Source of the DNA: Sepiola atlantica
Taxonomy: Eukaryota > Mollusca > Cephalopoda > Sepiida > Sepiolidae
Length of the DNA: 64,000 bases
NCBI GenBank assembly: GCA_963556195.1
Contig: OY744531.1
Location: 50,165,700-50,229,699 of the forward strand
Direction of reading: 5' to 3'
Made by a program: the position numbers and the translations under genes. Below the pieces are notes generated by a model. The model saw only the letters and a program-made list of their open reading frames with translations. It made no database searches and had not been told where the DNA came from. Position 1 is the first letter of the stretch. Each line of letters starts with the position of its first letter. Shown here in pieces: positions 9,561 to 20,025 of this stretch.

Positions 9561-10990
9561 TTAGAGCTTTCTAAACAAATCTAACTTATGCGACAGCTCT
9601 TTCTGTCTACAGAGCGAAGGTTTCCGCGTGGTTATGCTAACCGCTTCCAACACATTAAGATGGTGTCTGGAGCCAGCCTTATGTATTATGCAGAAGCAAC
9701 CATCAGAATAAGCATCACCACCCATTTTATTTTCGTATAAGTGTTGACCAATAGACGTGAATTTGAGATCTGCCATATGTACTTTGTAAACGCCTGGATG
9801 TCCTTTGTAAGCACCCGGAAGCGTCCGTTGATAATTTGTTTTTCCCAACCGTGACCTTCGAAAACACGCAGAAAAATGCGCCACTCTAACATCCAATCGC
9901 TGAAGAGTACGACCCATATAGTCAGCCTCGCACTGACATTTAAATTTATAAATCACTAAACTTTTTTGTAGTGTGGGAAGTACGTCTTTGATAAAGGAAG
10001 GGAAAGCACTTCTGGTGCCAAACACCACTCATGGGCTGTACTGCATAAAAGCAGCGAGATATCACAGATGAAATTTTGTCGGAAAAACCTTGGCTAATAG
10101 CACCAATGAAGGGAAGCTTCAAATACATCGGACACTTTGGTGGACAATAATAGTAGCTTGTATTAAACTTTGCTATTTTTTGGTGAATGTACTTCGAAAT
10201 AATGTCCTAGGAAAATCATTCTTAGTAAGGATATCAGTGATCTTTTAAATTTCAACCGCAAGTTTGCTTTCAGTGCAAATCATTAGAGCACGGTTGACCA
10301 GGGTCTTGATCAAACTGATTTTTCTGGACATATGGACAAAGGAATCCCAACTAATATACAGGTTCGTAGACGTCAGTTTCCTGTATATAGTAGTGATAAA
10401 ATTGTGCCCCGTCCTTTCAACTAGAACATCAGAAAATGGTAAAAAAATATTTGCTCTTCCATCCATAGTGAACTTTATTGCTGGGTGCAACATATTTAAC
10501 TTCAGAAAAAAGTGACCTGCCTAGCGCCGGGACTTTACAATGACAAACGTCTCATCCACATAACGCCAATAACAAAAGGGTCTAGTGACCCGATTAAAAA
10601 GCAAGGATTCCTGGAAACCTAAGAAAATATCGGCTAATATACAACCCAAATAGCTACCCATCGCCACCCCATCGACCTGTTGATACATTTCATTATTGAA
10701 ACTGAAACTGACAGACTTAGTGGTCAATCCCATAAGTTCCAGAAAAATGTTCTCTGGAAAAGCGAGAGGGATTAATGTGCTACTATAAAGCATATCGGTA
10801 CACCTTTGAAAGGTTTCGTTGAAGGGTACATTTGTAAATACACTGGTGACATAAAAGGTACACAGAAAGTTAGGTTAAAATTACAGACCAGCTTTTTGAA
10901 TTTGGTATCGTCACTTAAAATATTCGACATTTTATCAATGTAGTCCTTGGTATTAAGAATAGCTACACCGGCAGTCTTATTTGGCTTAGT
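9561..10990 (-). pseudogene. Penelope-like retroelement remnant (RT plus GIY-YIG)
   Basis: Reading minus from 10990: an N-terminal block KTAGVAILNTKDYIDKM; an RT block MYQQVDGVAMGSYLGCILAD with WRYVDETFVIV, where the catalytic YVDD is YVDE; then HPAIKFTMDGR..LPFSDVLV..TTIYRK; then the connector CNLKLPFIG-like YLKLPFIGAISQG; then a GIY-YIG nuclease block VIYKFKCQCEADYMGRT, ending in KPSLCRQKELSHKLDL. The order is that of Penelope-like elements, which reverse-transcribe their RNA at a nicked target. Several frameshifts and the active-site change show it is dead. The element is 5'-truncated at a (TA)n tract at 10992. Confidence 0.85.
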
Positions 10991-11095
10991 GATATATATA
11001 TATATATATATGCAACTTTAATTCCTATATAATTTTATTGCTAGCTACCATATTGCAGAATGGTTCTTGGGTGTAGTGTTTAGATAGTATTATTA

Positions 11096-11178
<83 letters not shown>

Positions 11179-11240
11179 GTTATAATTAATGTTATTTGAT
11201 ATGCAAATTACCATATCATACGGTAGTCTTAAGGGTAATA

Positions 11241-11297
<57 letters not shown>

Positions 11298-11661
11298 TTT
11301 AAATATATATTAGTGAAATTTTAAGCTGAATAATTTCGACACTTGATTATTGGGGAAATGGTAGTTTAATCAGTACCATTGGAGAGCCATGAATATTACA
11401 ACTGTCCTGTTTTTAAATCTCCGAAACAGTTACATGGTCAACAGCTAATGATCCCCGTGTTAATATTAGACGCTTAAGGTCGCCTGTTTTTGTTTCACTG
11501 TTAGATACTTAACCCCCCCTTTTTTTTTTAAATTTTATTTACTTTTCTTTTTTTTTAATGAATTTTCCAACGAATGTAAAGTCTGCAATATCTTGGATTT
11601 AGTTAGTTTCTCTGGGAATTTAAACTGCATTTTTTTTGTTAAAATGACTTAAAGCTTCTTT

Positions 11662-11742
<81 letters not shown>

Positions 11743-11968
11743 TAGATACTGTATATTACATAATTCAGCAATGTACCGCTGTTTCATCCAAAAGGGCAGA
11801 TTTGGACATCTTTAGTAACTCTCCGTGCCCAGTGGAATCATCGGCAAGCTGAAACGATTGTAGTCACGCCCGACAGGGAATGGCGTCAACAATGACAGAA
11901 AACGGTGTATCTCTGAGGTGGTCCCCGAAAAAAACCGGTGTGGGATAGTGATTAACTAAGACTTAAGA

Positions 11969-12058
<90 letters not shown>
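10991..12058. repeat. (TA)n and (ATT)n microsatellite cluster
   Basis: TA tracts lie at about 10991-11010, 11667-11735 and 11971-12058, and ATT/TTA tracts at about 11093-11178 and 11240-11300. The sequence between them (11301-11660 and 11740-11965) shows no gene. Confidence 0.9.
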
Positions 12059-12062
<4 letters not shown>

Positions 12063-12852
12063 ACAAAAGTTGCATCTTATGTGTTGTGTTGAGTCACTGT
12101 TACCTGTAACTAAATACATTTTTTTTTAAATAATTAGATCGTATGCATATTTATATATTTGTTAACTAACTGTGCCAGAAAAATAAAAGAATAATAATTA
12201 AAAAGTTTTGACTGTAATTCAATTTCCAATCGAATTTCGTGCAACCCACTTTCCGCCTTTCTCTCTCCAATCCAAATCGCTTCTCCCTCATTCCCAGCTG
12301 TCCTCTTCTTTTATATCTGTCCACCCAGCGGAAGGAGAGGGATGGGCTCCGTCTTCCATATGCTGTGCCCTAGACACGGTGATTCTTAACAAATCACCAC
12401 CGCTACGGCCATGGGCAGTGTGCGATGTCGGCAACGACACTAGTGCGCGTCCAGGCTATGCGACCGTTACTTTACTTTTTTTTTTATCCACATATGCAAA
12501 TACGAGACCACCATTAAACCTGCACCTATGAAGAGAAGCCCTTTTTTAATCTGCAGACACGAAATGCGAAGCACCTCATTCTTTTTCCTGATAGTGAGTG
12601 TTCCTCTTTATTGTCACAATATTATTATACTGAGTTTTTAGGAAAACGTTTAATGGTAATGGTTTATCTGCATCAGTTGTAATTATAGTGATTTTATTGT
12701 CAGTTGGAGCAGTATTTATATTTCATTATACAAGATGGCACAAAAAACCGGCTATCACCAAAAGTCAAATAACTTCCTAAATTTTATTTAGATCAACACA
12801 AAACTTCAGCCACATTTCAAGTTTCAAGTCTGTACTACAAAAACTCTTTGTT
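12059..12852. other. Unassigned; probable 3' part of the next transposon
   Basis: A 107-codon plus-strand frame at 12208-12531 has no recognisable domain and is probably chance. From about 12733 to 12852 the sequence likely belongs to the Tc1/mariner element that follows, but no TIR was confirmed. Confidence 0.35.
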
Positions 12853-13960
12853 TCAATGGCGCTCAAAAATGTGCTCCAAATGAGTTCCCTGGCGCTGCAG
12901 GAACACTTGGATCCTACGGGCAAAGTTCTCGATGACCCTCCCACATTATTCCCTCGGGATCGCTTTTATGGCTGCTGTGATTGTTGCCTTCAGGTCAGGG
13001 ATGATCTGGGGTTGTTGCCATACACCCTGTCTTTAAGGTATCCCCACAGATAAAAATCGGGGGGGGGGGGAGGGTTCAAGTCCGGTGAATACGACGACCA
13101 CTCCGGGTCACACCTACGGCTGTTCAGTCGGTCATGATTCATTTGAGGTGTAGGGATGGCACCATCCTGCTGGAACCACTGGATGACCCTGACGACCTCT
13201 CTCCGTCGACCAAGTGATGTCCAGAACATGCCAAGCACCTGGACATATCGCTCGGTTTTGATTGTCACACACTGCACGTTGTCGTCCTCGAACCAGAATG
13301 GCCCAATAACGCCATGCTTGGATATGATGACCAAGGTTGTGCATTTCACACAGTGTAATGTCCTTTGGAGATAGAATTCAGAGTGTGTGCTACCCCAGAA
13401 AATGTTATTCTAAAAGTTAATTTAACCTGACAACAGAAAATGTGCCTCGTCCGAAACCAGACATTGTCAAGGAAATCTGGCACATCGCCAATCTTGTCGC
13501 AAAACCACTGGCACATGATCACTCGCTTCCTTATGTCGGCAGGTGTAAGCTTTTGTTTAATCTGTATCCTGTAAGGATACAAATGGAGATCTGTGATCAA
13601 TATTCTCCTCACGAACTCCCGGTTGATTCGAAGCTTTTGACTTCGCCGGCGCACAGACTTGCTTAGGCTGCAGACAACAGAATCCTTGACTGCAGCAACG
13701 TTGTGTGGTGTCCTTGATGATTTCGGTCGTTCAGAGTGTGATTGTCTGTTAGTGTTTTTACCATTGAGGTTATGCACAGTCCCATGGGTTTTGAACTTGT
13801 TGACCCATCTGTAGATCATTGAGTGGACAGGAAATTCACGACATCCGAACCGTTCTTTGAATTGCAATTGAGCTGCATGGATAGACTTCAGTCGGAAATA
13901 TGCTGAACTATAAATGTCTTTCCGTAGTCGATGGCATCTTGAAGCTCAAATTTGCGAGAC
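12853..13960 (-). pseudogene. Tc1/mariner-superfamily transposase remnant
   Basis: On the minus strand: AAQLQFKERFGCREFPVHS then MIYRWVNKFKTHGTVHNL (helix-turn-helix region), RRILITDLHLYPYRIQIKQK, MCQWFCDKIGDVPDFLDNVWF, HGVIGPFWFEDDN, ERYVQVLGMFW, VIQWFQQDGAIP, DPEWSSYSPDLN, PDFYLWGYLKDRVYGNN, ending near 12853 with a TGA. Defects are visible. A 1-nt deletion near 13450 shifts the SDEAHF-type catalytic block out of frame and leads to a stop. A deletion of about 30 bp lies just after QQDGAIP. A C/G homopolymer expansion near 13060-13072 adds prolines, and a stop follows the IPRE block near 12950. The protein family is common in arthropod and mollusc genomes. Inactive. Confidence 0.85.
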
Positions 13961-14207
13961 TCTTTAATATTGATTCTACTTGGTAAATCTGAAAAATTAA
14001 AAGAATTGAATAATTATTTTAAAAGTTATTCAAGTTTAGCTGATGACCGTTTCTTTCTTGATTTCTTTTATTATACAACATGTTTTTTAAATACTGTATA
14101 TAAACACCCAGAATCATATTTCTAATTTTCTTATATTTATATTCCGCAGTCGGCCTTCACCACAGTTTGCCTGCTCTGTGTTATTCATTCAACTTTCTTG
14201 TATCTGG

Positions 14208-14480
14208 CGTGGTGGCTAAGATGGCAAAGTACTCAACTCGCATGCAAAGTATTCTTGTTTCGGATCCAAAGTTCAAATGAGCCCAAATGAAGGTGAAACT
14301 CGAGTCTACGGCTTCCGGTCTGTGGCTTTCATTGTTTGTGTGGGATGCGGCGTTGTCTGATTGTGGAAATAACTATATATACTAGCAAATAAATTCTTCC
14401 TGTCGGTCGCATTTTATGCGAGGCTGACGTGTCTACCCTTTTAGAGAAGGTTACTAATTTTTTTACCACTAACCTAAGTC
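14208..14480 (+). repeat. Degenerate tRNA-derived SINE
   Basis: GTGGTGGCTAAGATGGCAAA, then ACTCAACTCGCATGCAAAG, then a worn B-box region (GATCCAAAGTTCAAAT) at about 14263-14278 resembles a tRNA-like Pol III promoter. A body of about 200 bp follows. There is no clean poly-A or target duplication. As a tRNA gene it would lack a proper acceptor stem. Confidence 0.5.
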
Positions 14481-14867
14481 ATAAAACCACATATAATCGC
14501 TTTAAAAAGTAGAACCAACCCAGCCTGACCGAAAAAGCAATGCATCGAATTTATCTCACATCACAAAGGAAAATTGGTTAACTGTCCTAAAATGTTAGAA
14601 TGGCCCGGAAAAAATGGATCATTTGATGTTAAAATTGTATGCAAAACTGATCACCCAATTTGCATTTGCATTTGCGTAAATGTTCATTTGAGTCACGACT
14701 ACTGGCGCCTCTGGCGTTTCTGGCGCTTCCGGCTGAAAAATATAGAATCTCATTGGGTGGGGTGGCGTTGATATAAGGTGCATGGCTCCAATAATACCTA
14801 ACAATTATTGGAATTCCTGGCTTCAGACTGGGATCAAAGTATCAGACCTGTCTTTGGTCAGAATAGG

Positions 14868-15440
14868 AGAAATCCTTCTCGACTGAGGCAATATTTATAG
14901 GTTAATTCTTATCTGAATCACGTAAATTATTAAGAGTGAAATGGTTCATTTTTACTTTTTAAGCTAAAAAATTATGATCTTGACTCATTATTCGTTAGCC
15001 TCTTTTTTATTTCTCTGTTTATAAAGATGACGACTATATTTTCTGATCAACTTTTCATTTCGGGGTTTCACGTATACGATGAAGTTTGCTATAACTGTCT
15101 TTTTATGTTTTTGCATTTGTTTTTATTAAACATGCTTTAAGTTAAAAAAAATAAGTTGTTCTGAAAAAATGCCGAAACTCATTTCGCATTCAATAATTTA
15201 TGTGACTAAAATAGGAATTAACCATTTTTGTTCCCAATCCAATGTGCCCTTTTTGGGAGAGCTGGATTTCAACAGAAGAGAAATATTTCTCGACCGAGGC
15301 AATATTTATAGGTTAATTCTTATCTCAGTCACATAAATTATTCAGAATGAAATGCTTGATTTTTACTTTTTTTCAAAAAGTAAGCTAGCCTCTTTCTGCA
15401 TGTTTATAAAGATGGCAACTATATTTTTATGATCGAAACG
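14868..15440 (+). repeat. SINE family F fragments in direct repeat
   Basis: 14868-15055 and 15283-15440 share TCTCGACNGAGGCAATATTT, ATAGGTTAATTCTTATCT, CACRTAAATTATT and TTTATAAAGATG.C.ACTATAT. The second copy is preceded by the family F block TGCCCTTTTTGGGAGAGCTGGA at 15245-15266. These are two old copies about 415 bp apart. Confidence 0.65.
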
Positions 15441-15794
15441 AATTCAGCTTATTTTTATTTTAACCCTATGTAGTAAATAACAAAAAAAGCATAAAAGATA
15501 TTAAAACATTTTTTAAATTAAAGACAGTAAATCTAGCAAGTTTTATCGTATCGTAGAAGTGAAAAGCCAAAGTTAAAACCGTTTAAAAAATGGAATAGGC
15601 CATTTTGCCGGCAGAATAACGAGGGCTCGTTATTCTGCCGGCTTATGTTTTTTTAACCTAACTGTTAATGAAAGAAAGGGTAATGAAATAAATAAGGACA
15701 ACTAATATTTAATAACAATTTATTTTCATATTAAAAAGAAAAAAAATAGTCCCTGGGAACATAGTCTCATGACACCAGAGCATCTATTACATTT
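15441..15794. other. AT-rich with one perfect short hairpin
   Basis: No gene is seen. At 15607-15642 two 17-nt arms (GCCGGCAGAATAACGAG and its exact reverse complement) flank GG. This could be a transposon-end footprint or a cruciform-prone site. Confidence 0.6.
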
Positions 15795-15868
15795 CATTGA
15801 GCACTCTCATAAACCCGGTTTCAACTTTCTTCGGATTTATACCCCCTGGATATTTGTAACAAGTTAAT
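15795..15868 (-). repeat. Family G short dispersed repeat
   Basis: AAACCCGGTTTCAACTT, TCGGATT, ATACCCCCTGGATATTTG and TAACAAGTTAAT match the reverse complement of 35202-35262. Both copies end on a (TA)n tract at the same base. Confidence 0.75.
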
Positions 15869-15911
15869 TATATATATATATATAATATATATATATATGT
15901 ATATATATATG

Positions 15912-15991
<80 letters not shown>

Positions 15992-16041
15992 CATATATGT
16001 ATATATATATATATGTATATATATATATGTATATATATACA

Positions 16042-16098
<57 letters not shown>

Positions 16099-16104
16099 GG
16101 GTTT

Positions 16105-16163
<59 letters not shown>
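15869..16163. repeat. Long (TA)n tract with periodic GTATAC interruptions
   Basis: About 295 bp of TA with scattered TG/CA substitutions and one short unique island (TTTGTGGGTTTCCA near 16094-16107). It produces long YIYI frames on both strands that are not genes. Confidence 0.95.
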
Positions 16164-16165
<2 letters not shown>

Positions 16166-16243
16166 TTTTAGCCTGAAGATTCCCCCGGGGATGAAACGCG
16201 GGAGCCTCTGTGTAGCTTAATTGCCATAAATATATTTTAATAG

Positions 16244-16248
<5 letters not shown>
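16164..16248 (+). repeat. Family B repeat, reverse-type end
   Basis: This is the GATGAAACGCGGGAGCC, CTGTGTAGCTTAATTGCC, ATAAATATATTTTAATAGC block, flanked by (TA)n on both sides, as in other family B copies. Confidence 0.8.
16165..16222 (+). ncRNA. Hammerhead-like motif in family B repeat
   Basis: Stem I is ATTTTAGC (16165-16172) against GCTTAATT (16215-16222), 6 of 8 pairs, or 7 of 8 with the AATTTAGC variant seen at the 21.9-kb copy. The core is CTGAAGA (16173-16179; N7 is free in the consensus). The stem II hairpin is TTCCCCCGGGGAT (16180-16192). GAAA lies at 16193-16196. Stem III is ACGC (16196-16199) with GTGT (16210-16213), one G-U pair, around a 10-nt loop. The cleavage-site base is A16214. 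Every conserved core base is present. Stem II has a U-U mismatch at its base, which would weaken it. Confidence 0.55.

Positions 16249-16312
<64 letters not shown>
16249..16312. repeat. (TA)n microsatellite
   Basis: A TA tract of about 55 bp ending in ATGTATGTATGTA. Confidence 0.95.
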
Positions 16313-16315
<3 letters not shown>

Positions 16316-16393
16316 TGTTGCTAATAAATTTATGTTCCTACGATATTAGCAACCTATTTACATGTGTCCATATTTTAGAAACAATCAATATAT

Positions 16394-17581
16394 GTGCAGA
16401 TTTTTTTATATCGTAGCAAGTTATCGTTTCCTTCCTTTCCTAAAAGCATATTCGCGCAGTTGATGAAATTTGCCACTACATCCGTTGAATTCAGTTTCAA
16501 CGATGTAATGTATAGGCAAATAGACGGTGTATCTATGGGCTCAGTCCTAGGACCTACTATGGCGAATATTTTTGTGGGTTTCTATGAGAAGACTTTATTA
16601 AGTGGACCCACTAAACTTTTAATCTACTTTCAACATGTAGACGATACATTTTGCCTTTTTGATAATATAACGGAAGCAAATAAATTCTTCCCCTTACTCA
16701 ATAAAGTGCACCCCGCATTAAAATATACTTATAAGAGAGAGAGCGCAATTCTACTTTAGCTTTCCTCGATGTATTGGTAACGAAAACGCCATCGAGTTAT
16801 CTTACATCAATTTACCGTAAACCTACGTTTACAGGACTATATACTCGCTGGGATTAATTTTGTCCTAACAAACGAAAAGTAAACTTCATTTGGACATTAA
16901 CACACAGAGCCCTTATGATTTTTTTCAAAATCAACATTGGACGAAGAAATTAAAACTATAACTAATACTTTGTCCAATAACGGCTATCGTCTTGATGTGA
17001 TTAGGGCAGGCATCAAAAGGAAAATAAATAATTTTTCCGAAATAAAACCAAATACGGTGACTGAATGTGCGATTTACATTCGTTTACCTTGGTTAGGCAC
17101 AGTAAGTGCGAAATTCACCAAGCAAATCAGCTCAGCAATTGAAAATTGCTATTTTGCTTCGAATGTGCGTGTTGTGTTCTCTACAAAACATTTATTGGCG
17201 TCCATTCGTAAAGACGTTTTACCCACCCACCATAAAAATAATGTAATTTATCATTTTAGATGTAGTTGCAGTGCTGACTATGTGGGTAGAACGACGTTGA
17301 GATTGAATAGTAGAGTCCAACAACACATTCCAAGTAAAATTAGGAATGGAACCTTCCGGTCAACGGACGTTCAAAATAACACATATAGGTCTTCCATGAC
17401 AGACCATTTGCTTAAAACCCGCCGTGTGCTAGGAATTTCAGCATGGACTCCTTCACCATTCTCAGTCATGCTCATTCACTATACAATCTGAAAATCTTGG
17501 AGACGATCCACGTTCGTCTAAAACGTCCTTTCCTTTGTAAACAAAGGGAGTATCTATTAGGACTAGATGTGATCAGTCTCT
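16394..17581 (+). pseudogene. Penelope-like retroelement remnant (RT plus GIY-YIG)
   Basis: RT blocks: VEFSFNDVMYRQIDGVSMGS then VLGPTMANIFVGFYE; FQHVDDTFCLFD, where YVDD is [18 protein letters not shown]. After a frameshift near 16758: [20 protein letters not shown], then a stop, then LTHRALMI. After another shift: the long frame 16937-17491 with IYIRLPWLGTVSAKF (connector), HLLASIRKDVLP and the GIY-YIG block VIYHFRCSCSADYVGRTTLR. After a further shift the end reads LYNLKILETIHV..RPFLC. It has the same architecture as the minus-strand copy at 9561-10990 but belongs to a different lineage. It is 5'-truncated and inactive. Confidence 0.85.
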
Positions 17582-17833
17582 AAGATACACACCCCATTGT
17601 ACATATACCATAATGCTATTTTAATTATTTTCTCTACTCTCTCTTTTCACCCCCTGTTTTTAAAAAAAATAACTCTCGTTTTTTTTTAATCCCTCGATAC
17701 AGCATTTGTAAATAAAGGGCGAAATCGGTCGATTGGCTTTTTTTTTCTTGATTAACATTTAATCATGAACGGTAAAACTCGTCTTTCCTTCATGTTTGCG
17801 ATAATAAAATTTTGTACTTCCCCCAAAATCATG

Positions 17834-17871
<38 letters not shown>

Positions 17872-18475
17872 ATTTATACATATATCAAATAAACAAAAAC
17901 ATAATATTAATAAGCCCCTACCAACTAAAAAACAATTTACAGGAAACATATCCACAGAAACAGCTCTCCTGCTAAAAGTACAGAAGCATTCCCCTCTTCC
18001 GCATTCCTAGTGACAGCAGCACTATTTTGACACTAATATATGGCCTCCAAAGCGTTTCAATCTTTTGGATAGCAACTACATAAACACACACACACACACA
18101 CACACGCACACACGCACGCACACATATTATTATAATTATGATTAATATTAATTAAAGCGCGTCAATAAAAAACATTAAGTTTCATTATTTTTCAAGGGAG
18201 ATAATTTACATAAACACGTCCGGTTTAATTACGGTATTAGTAAAAACGTCTGATGTTTATGGGATGCTGAGAACAAATACTACACTTTGATCTTAGGACA
18301 AAAGACCAAGGAACCATGAAAATAATGTTTTTATGACTAAGCATTTTTAAATGAATGAAAAAAATGATTTAATCGGAAATCTATTGTATTATCTTTAAAT
18401 GGAGGAGTAGTGTCGGATTAGTTCTGTTGCCATGAGACTCTCCCAGTAATTACCTCCGGTAAATTTATAGAAGTG
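17582..18475. other. Intergenic with short (TA)n and (CA)n tracts
   Basis: A TA tract lies at 17837-17868 and a CA tract at about 18087-18123. No gene or recognised repeat family is seen in the rest. Confidence 0.55.
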
Positions 18476-19545
18476 CACCTTTCGTATTTCGACCCCTAAA
18501 AAAAAATGTCTACTTTTTTGGGCAAATTACATATAAACAGCCTCAACAAATATCCGCTATGAAAAAAAAAAATGAAAATTTTTAATTATTTTAGATTTTA
18601 GGAGGGGGGGTCACTTTCCTATATAAGTTATACGTAAAATGAGCACCCATTTCTTGGCCACCGAATCTCACCTCTCGTATTTTGACCCCTAAAAAAAAAA
18701 TTTCTACTTTTTTGGGCAAATTACATATAAACAGCCTCAACAAATATCCGCTATGAAAAAAAAATATGAAATTTTTTTATTATTTTAGATTTTAGGAGGG
18801 GGGGTCACTTTCCTATATAAGTTATACGTAAAATGAGCACCCATTTATTGGCCACCGAATCTCACCTCTCGTATTTCGACCCCTAAAAAAAAAATTTCTA
18901 CTTTTTGGGGCAAATTACATATAAACAGCCTCAACAAATATCCGCTATGAAAAAAAAAATGAAATTTTTTTATTATTTTAGATTTTAGGAGGGGGGGTCA
19001 CTTTCCTATATAAGTTATACGTAAAATGAGCACCCATTTCTTGGCCACCGAATCTCACCTCTCGTATTTCGAACCCTAAAAAAAAGTTTCTACTTTTTGG
19101 GGCAAATTACATGTAAACAGCCATTTTAGATGTAAGGAGGGGTGGGGGATCACTTTCCTATATAAGTTATACGTAAAGTGAGCACGCATTTCTTGGCCAT
19201 CGAATCTCACCACTCGTATTTCGACCCCTAAAAAAAAAGGTTTCTACTTTTTTTGGCAAATTACATGTAAACAGCCTCATCCAAATATCCGCGCGCGATT
19301 CGGTGGCCAAAAAATGCGTGCTCACTTTACGTATAACTTATATAGGAAAGTGATCCCCCACCCCTCCTTACATCTAAAATAATAAATTATTTCATTTTTT
19401 TTTCATAGTGGATATTTGATCACAGATCCCCCACCCCTCCTTACATCTAAAATAATAAAAAATTTCATTTTTGTTTCATAGTGGATATTTGTTATGGCTG
19501 TTTACATGTAATTTGCCAAAAAAAGTAGAAACTTTTGGTGGCAGT
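18476..19545. repeat. 193-bp tandem satellite with inverted terminal copies
   Basis: The block CGTATTTCGACCCCTAAAAA recurs at 18483, 18676, 18870, 19063 and 19215, giving spacings of 193, 194, 193 and 152 bp. Each unit contains GGCAAATTACATATAAACAG, AATATCCGCTATG, GGTCACTTTCCTATATAAG and TTGGCCACCGAATCTCAC. The fifth unit follows a roughly 40-bp deletion. From about 19290 the same blocks appear in reverse complement (one full and one partial copy to about 19530). A single diverged copy lies at 50625-50760. Confidence 0.9.
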
Positions 19546-19737
19546 GGTAAGTAGAGGTAGGAGTATAAAATCAATAAGAAGTGGGAGTGTTGTAACAATA
19601 AATGTGGAAGGGATGAGAGGCGAACGTCGTCACAGTTAGAATTAATTTGAACTATGATGAGGGTGGGGATACGATATATATAGTCTTGTTGAATCTTTTT
19701 AATTTAGCCTTGAGGCAAGAAAGACGATGGTCAAATA
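19546..19737. other. Unassigned spacer
   Basis: No recognised gene or repeat. Confidence 0.5.
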
Positions 19738-19984
19738 TTGTCTGGGTCGTGTGATGGAAAGGTGCGAACATTGGTAGCGGTTGGAATTTGTTTAAACTAT
19801 CTATTTGTATCTCATATTTGGATTTATTTGCTCAAAACGGCCGCCGGTTTCGATCCGACTACCAAAATATTTTGTACTTGTGTGATGTTTTATGCAGAAA
19901 AAATAATTCTGAGGAAGTCTTATAATAAAGACGAAACGTTGATGAATACATAAATAATATGTTTTGATTTTCCCTTTTCAATTT

Positions 19985-19985
<1 letters not shown>
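19738..19985 (+). repeat. Family C repeat with hammerhead-like core
   Basis: The 19861-19985 part (AATATTTTGTACTTGTGTGA, TCTGAGGAAGTCTTATAATA, AAGACGAAACGTTGATGAAT, CCTTTTCAATTTCC, then TA) matches the reverse complement of 40834-40960. At 19909-19936 CTGAGGA is followed by an extra A, the hairpin GTCTT-ATAATA-AAGAC and GAAA. Stem III and stem I are not convincing, so only the core half is hammerhead-like. Confidence 0.65.

Positions 19986-20022
<37 letters not shown>

Positions 20023-20025
<3 letters not shown>

Noticed and set aside
13156..13374. Plus-strand frames at 12856-13666
   Set aside because: These are antisense shadows of the minus-strand Tc1/mariner transposase remnant.
15821..16220. 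Long YIYI-type open frames
   Set aside because: They come from the (TA)n tract and exist on both strands, as do similar frames at 7667-8011, 22749-23042 and 60605-61021.
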